Program-made: the position numbers and the translations under genes
The notes under the pieces: model-generated
Databases searched by the model: none
Told to the model about the DNA's origin: nothing
What the model saw: only the letters and a program-made list of their open reading frames with translations
Shown here: positions 38,611 to 48,543 of the stretch, piece after piece
Layout of the letters: every line of letters begins with the position of its first letter
Position numbering within the stretch: the stretch's first letter is position 1
Origin: Prevotella sp.
Lineage (GTDB): Bacteria; Bacteroidota; Bacteroidia; Bacteroidales; Bacteroidaceae
Assembly: GCA_022641735.1 (NCBI GenBank)
Contig: JALCDQ010000008.1
Location: forward strand, 31,682-95,681
Length of the DNA stretch: 64,000 nt
Reading direction: 5' to 3'

Positions 38611-40221
38611 ATGACATGCATTATGAAATCAAATAAATTAATGAAAATTTCAAGCGGGATTGCTGCTCTGGCCCTGTTGCTTGGCTTTACAGCCTGCACC
38701 AGTGAGTTCGATAAGTGGAACTCCAATCCTAATGAAGCTACAGAAGCTCAGCGTGAGGTGGACAACCAGTCTACGGGTTCTCCTTTTGCACAGATGGAGC
38801 ATGGAGCTTTCTGTGTGGGAAAAGACCGCGGCGGTTCTTTCCAGATTATAGATATTCTTGCAGGTGGGCAGTTCGGTGGCTACTTTGCGAACCTGAAAGC
38901 AGGCTATGGTGTGGGCTCCACGCATTATTCCCATTATGTATTGCCTGACGGATGGGTTAACGAGCCTTTCAAGAACGCATACACGGAAGTGATGCAGCCC
39001 TGGTACACCATCAAGCAACAGTGTGACAAGGATGGAAACACTTCTGTCCTAGCTCTGGCAACTGTCGTGAAGGTCTTGGGCATGAGCCGTCTTACGGATA
39101 TGTACGGTCCTATACCTTACACTAAATATGGCGGCACGATGAAGGTTGCTTACGACTCACAGGAAGAGGTTTATAAATCCTTCTTCACTGAGCTCGACAA
39201 TGCCATTGATGTGCTGCAGAAATATTATAATGCTGACAACTCTGCGCAGCTGCTTGCCAATTATGATTATGTTTACAGCGGGAACGTGCAGCGCTGGCTG
39301 AAGTTTGCCAATACATTGCGCCTGCGTTTGGCTATGCGTATCTGCTATGCGGATGACGCGCTGGCTAAGGAAGAGGCAACAAAGTCTGTCAGCAGCGCAG
39401 CTGGATTTATGACAACCAAGGATGATGCAGCTAAGCACACGTTGAATAGTGCCAAGTTTACTTACAACAACCCTTATTGGGAAGTTACCACATCTTGGCA
39501 AGACCTGCACATGGGCGCTTCCATCGATAGCTATATGAATGGCTATGCCGATCCTCGTGTCTCCAGCTATTTCGTTGCTCGTGGCGGTGGCTGCTATGGT
39601 GTCCGTTTGGGCCTGACCAACATTAACCAATCCTCATATCTGGATGTCACTTCTCCTGCAAACATCGGCCAGAACGACCCTGTATATTGGATGAAGGCAG
39701 CTGAAGGCTGTTTTCTCCGTGCTGAAGCTAAGCTTCGCTGGGATTTGGGCTCTGAGACAGCCAAGTCTCTTTATGAACAAGGCATCGCTTTGTCTTTTGA
39801 CGAGGCTGGTGTAGCCGGCGCAGCTTCTTATATGTCTAATTCGACAAGTGTTCCTGCTGATTTCGCCGATAAGAGCGGAAATGGCAGTGATACCAGCGCC
39901 CGTGGCACGGTTACCATTGCCTGGGATGACAATGACAGCTTTGAGACGAAACTCGAGAAGATCATCACCCAGAAGTGGCTTGCCATCTATCCTGATGGAG
40001 AAGAGGCTTGGAGTGAGTTCCGCCGTACGAATTATCCTAAGCTTTTCCCGACCATGAACGATCTCAGCGGGCTGGGCCTGCAGTCTCTGCAGATTCGCCG
40101 TCTTCGCTTCCCGACTTCAGAGTATGAGACCAATAATGTCAATGTCACTGCAGCCGCAGCCCTCTTGGGTGGCGCTGACAATGCCAAGACACAGCTTTGG
40201 TGGGACAAGAAAAGTCATTAA
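38611..40221 (+). CDS. SusD-like starch-binding-family lipoprotein
   Basis: Lipobox LLGFTACTSEFDK; SusD/RagB features (MYGPIPYTKYG, YFLRAEA-like CFLRAEAKLRW). Confidence 0.92.
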   Translation: MTCIMKSNKLMKISSGIAALALLLGFTACTSEFDKWNSNPNEATEAQREVDNQSTGSPFAQMEHGAFCVGKDRGGSFQIIDILAGGQFGGYFANLKAGYGVGSTHYSHYVLPDGWVNEPFKNAYTEVMQPWYTIKQQCDKDGNTSVLALATVVKVLGMSRLTDMYGPIPYTKYGGTMKVAYDSQEEVYKSFFTELDNAIDVLQKYYNADNSAQLLANYDYVYSGNVQRWLKFANTLRLRLAMRICYADDALAKEEATKSVSSAAGFMTTKDDAAKHTLNSAKFTYNNPYWEVTTSWQDLHMGASIDSYMNGYADPRVSSYFVARGGGCYGVRLGLTNINQSSYLDVTSPANIGQNDPVYWMKAAEGCFLRAEAKLRWDLGSETAKSLYEQGIALSFDEAGVAGAASYMSNSTSVPADFADKSGNGSDTSARGTVTIAWDDNDSFETKLEKIITQKWLAIYPDGEEAWSEFRRTNYPKLFPTMNDLSGLGLQSLQIRRLRFPTSEYETNNVNVTAAAALLGGADNAKTQLWWDKKSH

Positions 40222-40242
40222 TCTTAAAATTTAAAGACTGAT

Positions 40243-41304
40243 ATGAAAATATTAAAATATATATTGCCAGTATTGTTCATCAGTGCGATGGTCGCATCTT
40301 GTGACACTGATGATGAGGCAGTGGAAGTACAGAATCCCTATACGGTGAGTCCTCAGTACTATCAGAACCTTCGCGACTATAAGGCTACTGACCACAGCAT
40401 TGCCTGGGGATGGTTCTCGGATTATACGACAAGCTACTCTATGGCTACCCGTTTTCTGGGATTGCCCGACAGTTTGGATATCTGCTCTCTTTGGGGCGGC
40501 ATACCTACCAACGACTCTACGCTTGCTGACGGCCATTATGTGCCTGATGTTTATAAGGAAATGAAGTTTGTGCAACAGACAAAGGGCACGAAGATGGTTG
40601 TTCCTACGATTGTCCGTATTCGTACATTCCCTGAGTTTTATGACTCCGTGTGGGTGGCTAAGAGCAATCCTGACTCAGCCATGCAGTTGCTGGCCAATCA
40701 TCTGCTGGCACAGATATTTGTAACGGGTGTTGACGGTATTGACCTTGACTATGAGCCTGAAGGTGACCCTTTGAGCGGCAGCAATATGGATTACTTCGTG
40801 AAGTACCTGGGCAAGTTTGTAGGCCCTGCTGCCAGTGACAGCAATAAGGTGGTTGCCAAACTCGGCAAGATTCGTTGGGTCAATAAAAAGACTGCAGCAG
40901 GGAAGGATTCCTTAGTAAAGGAAACATACTATGAGGATTATACCATCGTGGGTGATCCTACCAAACTGCTTTGCATAGATTATTATAGTGCTGCTCCAAG
41001 TGCAAATACACTGCCCTACACCAATTGGTATGTAAACCAGACTTATGGCGGCAGCCCTGGTGGCAAGCCATTCTCTTCTTGTCCGGCTTCATTGGTCGTA
41101 TATACCGAGAATGTCGGTGATAACTGGAAAGCTGCTGAATGTGGTAAGTTGCTTACTTATGCCCGCTATAAACCGGCTACTGGCCGCAAGGGCGGATTTG
41201 GAGCCTTCTTCATGCACCGTGACTATATCAATGCGGGCTATGGATGTCTCAACTATGCGAACATGCGTCATGGCATTCAGATACAGAATCCGGCTATTCA
41301 TTAA
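40243..41304 (+). CDS. GH18 family endo-glycosidase-like lipoprotein (endo-beta-N-acetylglucosaminidase type)
   Basis: Lipobox MVASCDTDD; intact DxxDxDxE motif VDGIDLDYEPEGD. Confidence 0.85.
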   Translation: MKILKYILPVLFISAMVASCDTDDEAVEVQNPYTVSPQYYQNLRDYKATDHSIAWGWFSDYTTSYSMATRFLGLPDSLDICSLWGGIPTNDSTLADGHYVPDVYKEMKFVQQTKGTKMVVPTIVRIRTFPEFYDSVWVAKSNPDSAMQLLANHLLAQIFVTGVDGIDLDYEPEGDPLSGSNMDYFVKYLGKFVGPAASDSNKVVAKLGKIRWVNKKTAAGKDSLVKETYYEDYTIVGDPTKLLCIDYYSAAPSANTLPYTNWYVNQTYGGSPGGKPFSSCPASLVVYTENVGDNWKAAECGKLLTYARYKPATGRKGGFGAFFMHRDYINAGYGCLNYANMRHGIQIQNPAIH

Positions 41305-41332
41305 TTCAATCTGATTGAAACGAAAAAAGATT

Positions 41333-42538
41333 ATGAATAAGATAAAAATATTAGTTCTGGCCCTGATGGCCTTGGTCTTAGCTGCCTGTGAGGATGGCAA
41401 CGGCGACTATCGTGATGTGGTATATATCACGGGAACAATGCAAAAAAATACTATCCGTAAGGGATTTGAAGGCAACGACAGCGTTGACCTCAGCCTCTCT
41501 TGCACTGCAAAGGTGACGGAAGCCGTTACCGGCTCTTTCACAGCTGCTCCTGAGCTGTTGGATGCTTATAATCAGACAAACAACTCCAGCTATATTGTTC
41601 CTCCTGCTGATGCCTATAGCATTGAGAATCCAAGCGTGACCATACAGCCTGGACAGCATGTCTCTACCAATGCCAAGTTGCTGATTGCCGACCCTACAAA
41701 GTTTGAGGAAGGCAAGAACTACTGTCTTCCCATTCGTGTGAAGAGTGACGGCAACCTTTTGGATGCAGGCTCTGTGGTTTACATTGTGTTCGTGCCTATC
41801 ATCACAGTGGATGTAGCTGATATCAATGGCAAGGCGTTCCTTGTTCCTGGCTTCCGTAACAATGAGGCTTTGGGCCATTTGTCACAGTTGACAATGGAGT
41901 GCAAGGTTTATGTTACCAGTTTCCAGCATAGCAATCCTTACATCTCTACTTTGATGGGCTGCGAGGAGAACTTCCTGCTTCGTTTCGGTGATGTAAGCTG
42001 TGACCCTGACCAGTTGCAGTTGGCTGGCGGCAAAACGGGTGCGCCTTCTTGGGACAAGCCTGATAAGGGTACTGCTCATGCTACCACGTTCCCGACTCAC
42101 TTCCCAACAGGTAAATGGTGTCATTTCGCTTGCGTATATGATGGTTCTCAGATTACCATGTATCTGAATGGCGAGCCTATGGGCGACCCGGTAAAGGCTA
42201 CGGGTGACATCTCTCTTGTCTGGAGTTATGACTATGGCACAAGCTATGGAGACAACAATGGTCCTTTCGCTATTGGATACAGTGCAGGCGGTCGTTATCT
42301 GAATGGCCGTATCAGTGAATTTCGTGTATGGAATGTAGCTCGTACACCGTCTGAGCTTCTCAATAATATCTGTTATGTAGACCCTCATTCTCAAGGCTTG
42401 ATTGCTTACTGGCGTTTCCAGGGTCCTTCAGATGTGTTGTCAGATGGTTCTATTAAAGACTGGACAGGTCATGGTTACAACGCTGTGGCAAAGAGCGGAA
42501 CACCTTCCTGGATTCCTAATCATAAGTGTCCATACTAA
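41333..42538 (+). CDS. DUF1735/LamG (concanavalin-like) lipoprotein
   Basis: Lipobox LVLAACEDG; C-terminal LamG-like GKWCHFACVYDGSQITMYLNGEPMG...GRISEFRVWNVART. Confidence 0.82.
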   Translation: MNKIKILVLALMALVLAACEDGNGDYRDVVYITGTMQKNTIRKGFEGNDSVDLSLSCTAKVTEAVTGSFTAAPELLDAYNQTNNSSYIVPPADAYSIENPSVTIQPGQHVSTNAKLLIADPTKFEEGKNYCLPIRVKSDGNLLDAGSVVYIVFVPIITVDVADINGKAFLVPGFRNNEALGHLSQLTMECKVYVTSFQHSNPYISTLMGCEENFLLRFGDVSCDPDQLQLAGGKTGAPSWDKPDKGTAHATTFPTHFPTGKWCHFACVYDGSQITMYLNGEPMGDPVKATGDISLVWSYDYGTSYGDNNGPFAIGYSAGGRYLNGRISEFRVWNVARTPSELLNNICYVDPHSQGLIAYWRFQGPSDVLSDGSIKDWTGHGYNAVAKSGTPSWIPNHKCPY

Positions 42539-42569
42539 TTCAAAACTAACGATTTAAATTTTGAATAAG

Positions 42570-44021
42570 ATGAAAATCAAGAATATATTGATGGTTTGTG
42601 GAGCACTGTTCTTCGGGACAGTGGCTCTCACGAGCTGTAGCGATAATGATGAAGGCTACGATATTGATGGTGATGCAAATAACCTTATTTACATTGACCA
42701 GACTTTATCGAAGACGACAACATGCACTGTCTATCATACACCTGTCGGTGAGTTTGGTGAAGTGCTGGCTGATATCAATGCTAAAATACAGTACTCAACA
42801 CAAGACAGCGTTACTGTATCGGCTGTGGTAGATACAACTCTCGTCAGTACCTATAATTCTGAGAATAACACGACTTATGCTTCTCTTCCAGCATCTGCTT
42901 TAAGTGCTGTTCAAGTGAAAGCCAGTGGAATCTCTGCGGGTGCTTATTCTACGAATGCTCCTGTTGAAGTAAGTCTTCCTAATGAATATTGTGCATCACT
43001 TACTGCACCTTATTATGTTGTTCCTGTCCGATTGATAATGGGCAATTTGGGAGGTTCAGCTTCTGGACGTAACATTGCAAGCAGCAAGACAATGGCTATA
43101 CATTATATTATTATTCAGACAACCAGTGACCTTGCTTATTTCGATGGAACTACAACGCAGAATTGTTCTATCGTCAGAACACCTGTGGGAGTCTTTGGAG
43201 GAATCTCTGGTAATTTCAATGTGAGCTTGCATCATGCAATTGAAGGAGATATGAAAGTTACCGCAGTTGCTGATAATAGCCTTATTGATAAGTATAATTC
43301 AGAAAAGGGAACGAGTTATATTGCCCTTCCTGCAAGTGTTACGAGTGCCATGACGATTACTCCTGGAACAATCACATCGGGCAAAACAGCTGCCGACCCA
43401 ACTATTTCTGTGAGTGTTCCTAATGATGTGGCTAAAGCTCTCACAGAGCCTGGTTATATTTTGCCATTACGCTTACAGGTTACTTATTCTAATGGTACTA
43501 CTCAAACGGTGGAAAACAGTGTGGCTTATTTGGTTGTAACAACTCGTGAAAGTCTTATCAATGACGATGCTGAGGGATTGCTGGGTACAGCATGCTCAGA
43601 TGAAGTAGGTAAGACATGGAAGTGTATTGGAACAGATGCCTTTAATGCTTCCGGCTTCTCTGGCTTGTTCACAGGTTCTTCATGGAGTCGTAAATGGGCT
43701 CTTACCACCGACAATAGCACTGGTTATTTCATTGTTGATTTGGGCGCAGTGCACAAGATTTCCGCATTTAATATTAGTAGCTATGTGCTGAAAAACTTTA
43801 CAGTTTCTGTAAGTACCGATGGTTCTACTTATACAGAGTTGGGAAATACCGATGGACATAGCACTATCTATGATGATAATTGGAATGCTTGGTATGTGCT
43901 TTATGCAGGTGTTCCTGGCAGATATGTAAAGGTGAATCTGAACTTCGACACTTCAAGTTGGGCTTGGTCTTATTCTTATTACAAGACCATCAGAGCCTTT
44001 AAACTGGCATTTAACGATTAA
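42570..44021 (+). CDS. DUF1735 (two copies) + F5/8 type C lipoprotein
   Basis: Two repeats: NNLIYIDQTLSKTTTCTVYHTPVGEFGEV... and DLAYFDGTTTQNCSIVRTPVGVFGG...; C-terminal F5/8C (STGYFIVDLGAVHKISAFNI...GRYVKVNL). Confidence 0.82.
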   Translation: MKIKNILMVCGALFFGTVALTSCSDNDEGYDIDGDANNLIYIDQTLSKTTTCTVYHTPVGEFGEVLADINAKIQYSTQDSVTVSAVVDTTLVSTYNSENNTTYASLPASALSAVQVKASGISAGAYSTNAPVEVSLPNEYCASLTAPYYVVPVRLIMGNLGGSASGRNIASSKTMAIHYIIIQTTSDLAYFDGTTTQNCSIVRTPVGVFGGISGNFNVSLHHAIEGDMKVTAVADNSLIDKYNSEKGTSYIALPASVTSAMTITPGTITSGKTAADPTISVSVPNDVAKALTEPGYILPLRLQVTYSNGTTQTVENSVAYLVVTTRESLINDDAEGLLGTACSDEVGKTWKCIGTDAFNASGFSGLFTGSSWSRKWALTTDNSTGYFIVDLGAVHKISAFNISSYVLKNFTVSVSTDGSTYTELGNTDGHSTIYDDNWNAWYVLYAGVPGRYVKVNLNFDTSSWAWSYSYYKTIRAFKLAFND

Positions 44022-44031
44022 CAAATCTCAT

Positions 44032-44067
44032 AAGGAGTGCTCACTTTCTAATGGGCGGGCACTCCTT
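44032..44067 (+). terminator. Stem-loop at module 1 end
   Basis: AAGGAGTGC...GCACTCCTT 9-bp stem, no clear T tract (attenuator or processing hairpin possible). Confidence 0.4.
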
Positions 44068-44106
44068 CCAAATATAAAAATCGACCATTATTTGATATTT
44101 TGAGGA

Positions 44107-44871
44107 ATGAGGATGAAAAGAATTTTGTTGCTTCTCTTGGCAGTATTTTGCCTGACTTCCGCTAGCGCACAAGGTGGCGAGCCTGCCTATTTGCAGACTT
44201 TCAAGCCTGTGGAGCGTGTGCACGATTTCGGTAAAATCCTTGAGAAGAAAGGCAAGGTGGCCAATGTGTTCAAATTCAAGAACATGGGCAAGGCGCCTGT
44301 GGCCATAACGGAAGTGAACACATGGTGCGGTTGCATGGTGGCAAACTATACCAAAAAGGCTGTGCGCCCAGGTGAAACTGCCATGGTAACAGTGACTTTC
44401 GACCCTGACCATAAGTCGGGAAACTTTGTCAAGCAAGTGGTGCTTCTGCTCAATGACGGCAAGAGTTACGCCCGCGTATGGATAAAGGCCAACGTGGTAC
44501 CTTATCAGCATCCCGTCACAGAGGACCATCCTTTTTATTATGGGCAGGGCCTCTATATGAATCAGCAGTTGTTGCCATTCCCCGATTTGAAAGTCGGGCA
44601 GACCTATTCCTATGACCTCAAACTGGCCAATAATACAAATAAGACGATGAAAATAGTCTTCAAGCGTAGCCCTAACAACACGGTGCTCAAGATGCCTGCA
44701 GAGGTGACTCTCAAGCCTAATGAGCGCACAAGCATCAAGGTGAGCTATGCTTATTTCCGCAAACACAAGGTAAGCAGCTATGTGAATATCATTCCTGTGG
44801 TAAACGGACAGAAGGCTAAAGCATTGAAAATAACATGGAACGTCGGAGATAAATTTCGTCTCCTTCAATAA
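44107..44871 (+). CDS. DUF1573 domain protein, secreted (paralog of 28300..29055)
   Basis: VHDFGKILEKKGKVANVFKFKNMGKAPVAITEVNTWCGCMVANYTKKAVRPGETAMVTVTFDP. Confidence 0.88.
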   Translation: MRMKRILLLLLAVFCLTSASAQGGEPAYLQTFKPVERVHDFGKILEKKGKVANVFKFKNMGKAPVAITEVNTWCGCMVANYTKKAVRPGETAMVTVTFDPDHKSGNFVKQVVLLLNDGKSYARVWIKANVVPYQHPVTEDHPFYYGQGLYMNQQLLPFPDLKVGQTYSYDLKLANNTNKTMKIVFKRSPNNTVLKMPAEVTLKPNERTSIKVSYAYFRKHKVSSYVNIIPVVNGQKAKALKITWNVGDKFRLLQ

Positions 44872-44922
44872 TAACTATGGACAAAAGCGTTTGTTAACAT
44901 AATGGTCTTACATTAGTTTGGC

Positions 44923-44960
44923 AAAGAGGCATGCTCGTTGAGAGTGTGCCTCTTTCTAGT
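44923..44960 (+). terminator. Intrinsic terminator after DUF1573 gene
   Basis: AAAGAGGCAtgCTC...GAGtgTGCCTCTTT followed by T-rich CTAGTTTT. Confidence 0.6.
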
Positions 44961-44979
44961 TTTCCTATGGGATAGATTT

Positions 44980-45064
44980 GTAGAAGATGGCTTTTTACCC
45001 GGTAAACAATAGTCTTTTGGGCGGTAAGTAACGGTCTTTTACATGGTAAAAAGCCATCTTTTAC
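44980..45064. repeat. 22-bp-period dyad array E (4 units)
   Basis: 44980 GTAGAAGATGGCTTTTTAC, 45002 GTAAACAATAGTCTTTTGG, 45024 GTAAGTAACGGTCTTTTAC, 45046 GTAAAAAGCCATCTTTTAC. Confidence 0.92.
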
Positions 45065-45242
45065 TTTTCGAAGGTTGACTATCGGCAGAATGAGCCGACA
45101 AAGACTGATTTTCAGAGAAGTAGGGAGAGGCTTTTGAAATATTAAATATGGCATTGCCTGAAAATAAAGGCTAAGAGGAAAGTGAATACCATCGAATCAA
45201 TATGTTAAAAAAGCATCGAAGGTGAAAAAACTTTTTGGAAAG

Positions 45243-45273
45243 TTGTGTAGTTTAAATATTTTTATTAATTTTG
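45243..45273 (+). promoter_or_regulatory. Promoter of second SusC module
   Basis: TTG 45243-45245, N20, TAATTTTG 45266-45273; leader of about 145 nt to ATG 45424. Confidence 0.65.
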
Positions 45274-45423
45274 CAATTGTTTTAGCATGAAATGAACTTC
45301 AAGAGGTATAGAAAAAGCAGCGCAGAACCTAACTATTATTAATACTTTAAGCCTAAACGCGCAACGCTTTCTTAGTCCTAAATAGCGATATTATTGTCTA
45401 ACTTAAATAAAATGTACAACATT

Positions 45424-48400
45424 ATGATCAAAAAGCAAACCAGTTTGCTACGGCTATGCTTTTCTGTGGTTTTGTTATTGAGTACAATGACAGCCTTTGC
45501 GGGTAATATAAGTCTCGCAACGCCTGAGTATGGTACACAACAAGCCAGCGATAAGCAAGTCAGTGGGCGAGTACTTGATGAAAACGGAGACCCTGTTATT
45601 GGCGCTACCGTTACAGTAAAAGGTACTCAGACAGCTACCGTTACAGATGTGGATGGTAACTTCTCTTTCAAGGTTCCGTCAGGAAGTACACTCGTGATTT
45701 CTTACTTAGGATATTCTCCTAAAGAAGTTGCAGCCAACGGGACAAACCTCACCATTAAGATGTCGCAGGACTCTCAGACGCTGAATGAAGTCGTCGTCAC
45801 TGCCCTCGGTATCAAGAAAGAGGCTAAATCATTGTCTTACAATGTGCAGCAGCTGAACAACGACGCTGTGACAAAGGTGCAGGATGCCAACTTCGTGAAC
45901 TCTCTGAATGGTAAGGTTGCCGGTGTGCAATTCAGTCAGAGTGCTGCTGGTGTTGGTGCTCAGACACGTGTCGTGATGCGTGGTGTGAAATCAATCAACG
46001 GCAACAGTAATGTGCTCTATGTGATTGACGGTGTTCCAATGCCGAACATCCAGTCTTCACAGCCGGCTGATATGTACTCAGGTTCAGGTTCTACAGGTGA
46101 TGCAGCAGCAAATATCAATCCTAATGATATTGAGTCTATCTCAGTGCTGAGCGGTCCTTCCGCAGCAGCTCTTTATGGTTCTGATGCAGCCAATGGTGTT
46201 ATCCTGATTACAACCAAGAAAGGCCAGCAGGGCCGTTTGGATGTTACTTATAGCGGCAGCTTCCAGTTCTCCCGTCCTTTCGTAACTCATAAGTTCCAAA
46301 ATACTTATGGCACTTCTTCTGCAGGCTCATTTGACAGCTGGGGCAGCAAGCTTACCACTCCAAGCTCTTATGACCCTAATGATTTCTTCCAGACAGGAAC
46401 AAACTTCGCAAACAATGTGAGCGTATCTACAGGTAACGATAAGAATCAGACTTATCTCTCTTTGGGTTCTACCAATGCTACGGGCTTGATTCACAATAAT
46501 AACTATGACCGTTACAACGTATCAGTCCGCAATACCTCAAAGTTTTTGGATGATAAGTTGACACTTGATTTGAACTATACGTTGTCTTCAATCAAGGAAC
46601 AGAACATGATTTCTCAAGGTCAGTATCACAATCCTCTGTACACACTCTATTTGTTCCCAGCAGGTGGAGACTGGCAGGGCATCCAATATTATAGCCGTCA
46701 GAACTTAAGCCGTAATCTTGAGACTCAGTATTGGCCATGGTTGGATCAGAATGAATTGATGGAGAACCCTTACTGGATAGCAGAAAAGGAACGCTTCATC
46801 AACCATAAGACCCGTAACATGCTGAACGCCTCACTGAAGTGGGATATCACCAGTTGGATTTCTCTTACCGGTCGTGTGAAATATGACAACAGCGATGACC
46901 GTTATGAGCAGAAGTTTGCAGCAGGCACTAAGACCTTGTTTGCATCTGACACGGGTTACTATTCTCTTCGTAATCTGAATGCAAGACAGCTCTATGCTGA
47001 AGCCTTTGCAACTATCAACAAGTATTTTGATCAAGAACGTTGGAGCCTCACAGCTGTATTAGGTGCTAACTATGACCAGCGTAACACCAAGTCTGAATTT
47101 GTAGGTGGCAACCTGAGCAAGGTTCCTAACAGTTTCACCTTAAATAATATAGACCCTTCAGATCCTAAGTTTAAGATGAATCAGGAATATAGCGAGCGCA
47201 GAGAGAAAGAAGCTGTCTATGCAAGTGCACAGCTTGGCTACAGAAGTATGGCCTACATCGATCTTACTGCACGTAATGACTGGTCTTCAGCCCTTTATCC
47301 AGCAGATGATTCTTACTTCTATTGGTCAGCAGGTATCTCCGGAATCTGGACGGATATCTTCCCACAGATAAAGAGCAATAACTGGCTCAATTACTTCAAG
47401 ACCCGTATCTCTTATTCAGAAGTTGGTAACGACCCTTCTCAGACTTACCTTACTATCCCTACTTACACTATCAATGGTGCAACTGGTCCTTCTCTTTCTA
47501 CATCTAAGAAGAACCCTAACCTGGATCCTGAGTTGACAAAGTCTTGGGAAGCTGGTTTTGACTTCGTGTTGTTCCGTAATCGTTTGAAAGTCAACGCTAC
47601 GTTGTATCGTTCAAGCACTTACAATCAGTTCTTCAACATTCAACTTGATCCATCATCTGGCTATACCAACTGGTGGGTGAATGGCGGTCGTGTAGATAAT
47701 AAGGGTGTTGAGCTCTCTGCACATTATAACCAGCCTCTTGGCCCTGTTCAGTGGGAGTCTTATTTAACATGGACACTCAACCGCAACAAGGTAAAGGAAG
47801 TGATAAACAAAGTTACTGATCCTGAGACCAATGAAGTCTATACGCTCGATGAGATGAACCTTGGTGGTTTCAATGGTACCCGCAACAAGATTGTGAAGGG
47901 TGGAAACCTTACCGATATCTATGTCCGCACATTGTCTACGGGTGAGCACGGTGAGATTTATGTAGATCCACAGGACCACTCTGTAAGAGTAAATGCCAAC
48001 GATTACGTATTGGCAGGTCATGCTACACCTAATTATACTCTCTCTTGGGGTAACAACTTCTCTTGGAAGGGATTCAACTTCGGCTTCCTGTTCAACTATA
48101 GAAATGGTGGTGTCGTAGTATCTCTTACCGAGTCACTGATGGACGCTTATGGAACATCTGTTGCCACAGCACAAGCTCGTGATAATGGTGGCGTAGTTAT
48201 AAATGGTGTTAACGGTATCACTCCACAGGGTTACTATCAGACCATCTCAAGTACTACAACGACGATTGCTTCTCAGTATGTTTACAGTGCAACTAACTTG
48301 CGCCTCTCTGAGTTGACTTTCGGTTATGATGTGCCAATCACAAAGGTTGTTCCATGTATTAAGGGAATGAGTCTTTCATTCGTTGCCCACAACCTTTGGA

Positions 48401-48528
48401 TGCTCTATTGCAGAGCTCCATTCGATCCTGAGCTCACTGCAAATACAGGTACCTATAACCAGGGTATTGACTACTTCATGCAGCCAAGCTCTCGCTCAAT
48501 GGGTTTCTCGGTTAAGGTTAAATTCTAA
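45424..48528 (+). CDS. SusC-like TonB-dependent transporter without STN domain
   Basis: Signal peptide MIKKQTSLLRLCFSVVLLLSTMTAFA; GRVLDENGDPVIGATVTVKGT then plug and barrel. ORF start 45394 is TTG inside a leader motif shared with the first SusC. Confidence 0.94.
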   Translation: MIKKQTSLLRLCFSVVLLLSTMTAFAGNISLATPEYGTQQASDKQVSGRVLDENGDPVIGATVTVKGTQTATVTDVDGNFSFKVPSGSTLVISYLGYSPKEVAANGTNLTIKMSQDSQTLNEVVVTALGIKKEAKSLSYNVQQLNNDAVTKVQDANFVNSLNGKVAGVQFSQSAAGVGAQTRVVMRGVKSINGNSNVLYVIDGVPMPNIQSSQPADMYSGSGSTGDAAANINPNDIESISVLSGPSAAALYGSDAANGVILITTKKGQQGRLDVTYSGSFQFSRPFVTHKFQNTYGTSSAGSFDSWGSKLTTPSSYDPNDFFQTGTNFANNVSVSTGNDKNQTYLSLGSTNATGLIHNNNYDRYNVSVRNTSKFLDDKLTLDLNYTLSSIKEQNMISQGQYHNPLYTLYLFPAGGDWQGIQYYSRQNLSRNLETQYWPWLDQNELMENPYWIAEKERFINHKTRNMLNASLKWDITSWISLTGRVKYDNSDDRYEQKFAAGTKTLFASDTGYYSLRNLNARQLYAEAFATINKYFDQERWSLTAVLGANYDQRNTKSEFVGGNLSKVPNSFTLNNIDPSDPKFKMNQEYSERREKEAVYASAQLGYRSMAYIDLTARNDWSSALYPADDSYFYWSAGISGIWTDIFPQIKSNNWLNYFKTRISYSEVGNDPSQTYLTIPTYTINGATGPSLSTSKKNPNLDPELTKSWEAGFDFVLFRNRLKVNATLYRSSTYNQFFNIQLDPSSGYTNWWVNGGRVDNKGVELSAHYNQPLGPVQWESYLTWTLNRNKVKEVINKVTDPETNEVYTLDEMNLGGFNGTRNKIVKGGNLTDIYVRTLSTGEHGEIYVDPQDHSVRVNANDYVLAGHATPNYTLSWGNNFSWKGFNFGFLFNYRNGGVVVSLTESLMDAYGTSVATAQARDNGGVVINGVNGITPQGYYQTISSTTTTIASQYVYSATNLRLSELTFGYDVPITKVVPCIKGMSLSFVAHNLWMLYCRAPFDPELTANTGTYNQGIDYFMQPSSRSMGFSVKVKF

Positions 48529-48543
48529 AAATGAAAGGATAAA

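Noticed and set aside
44041-44868. 275-aa minus-strand ORF opposite DUF1573
   Set aside because: Exact antisense of a well-supported secreted DUF1573 protein; the shared pattern also appears opposite the other DUF1573 copy, as expected for a shadow ORF.
45394-45423. TTG start giving MSNLNKMYNI for the second SusC
   Set aside because: The codons coincide with a leader motif also found upstream of the first SusC; ATG 45424 gives a proper signal peptide.
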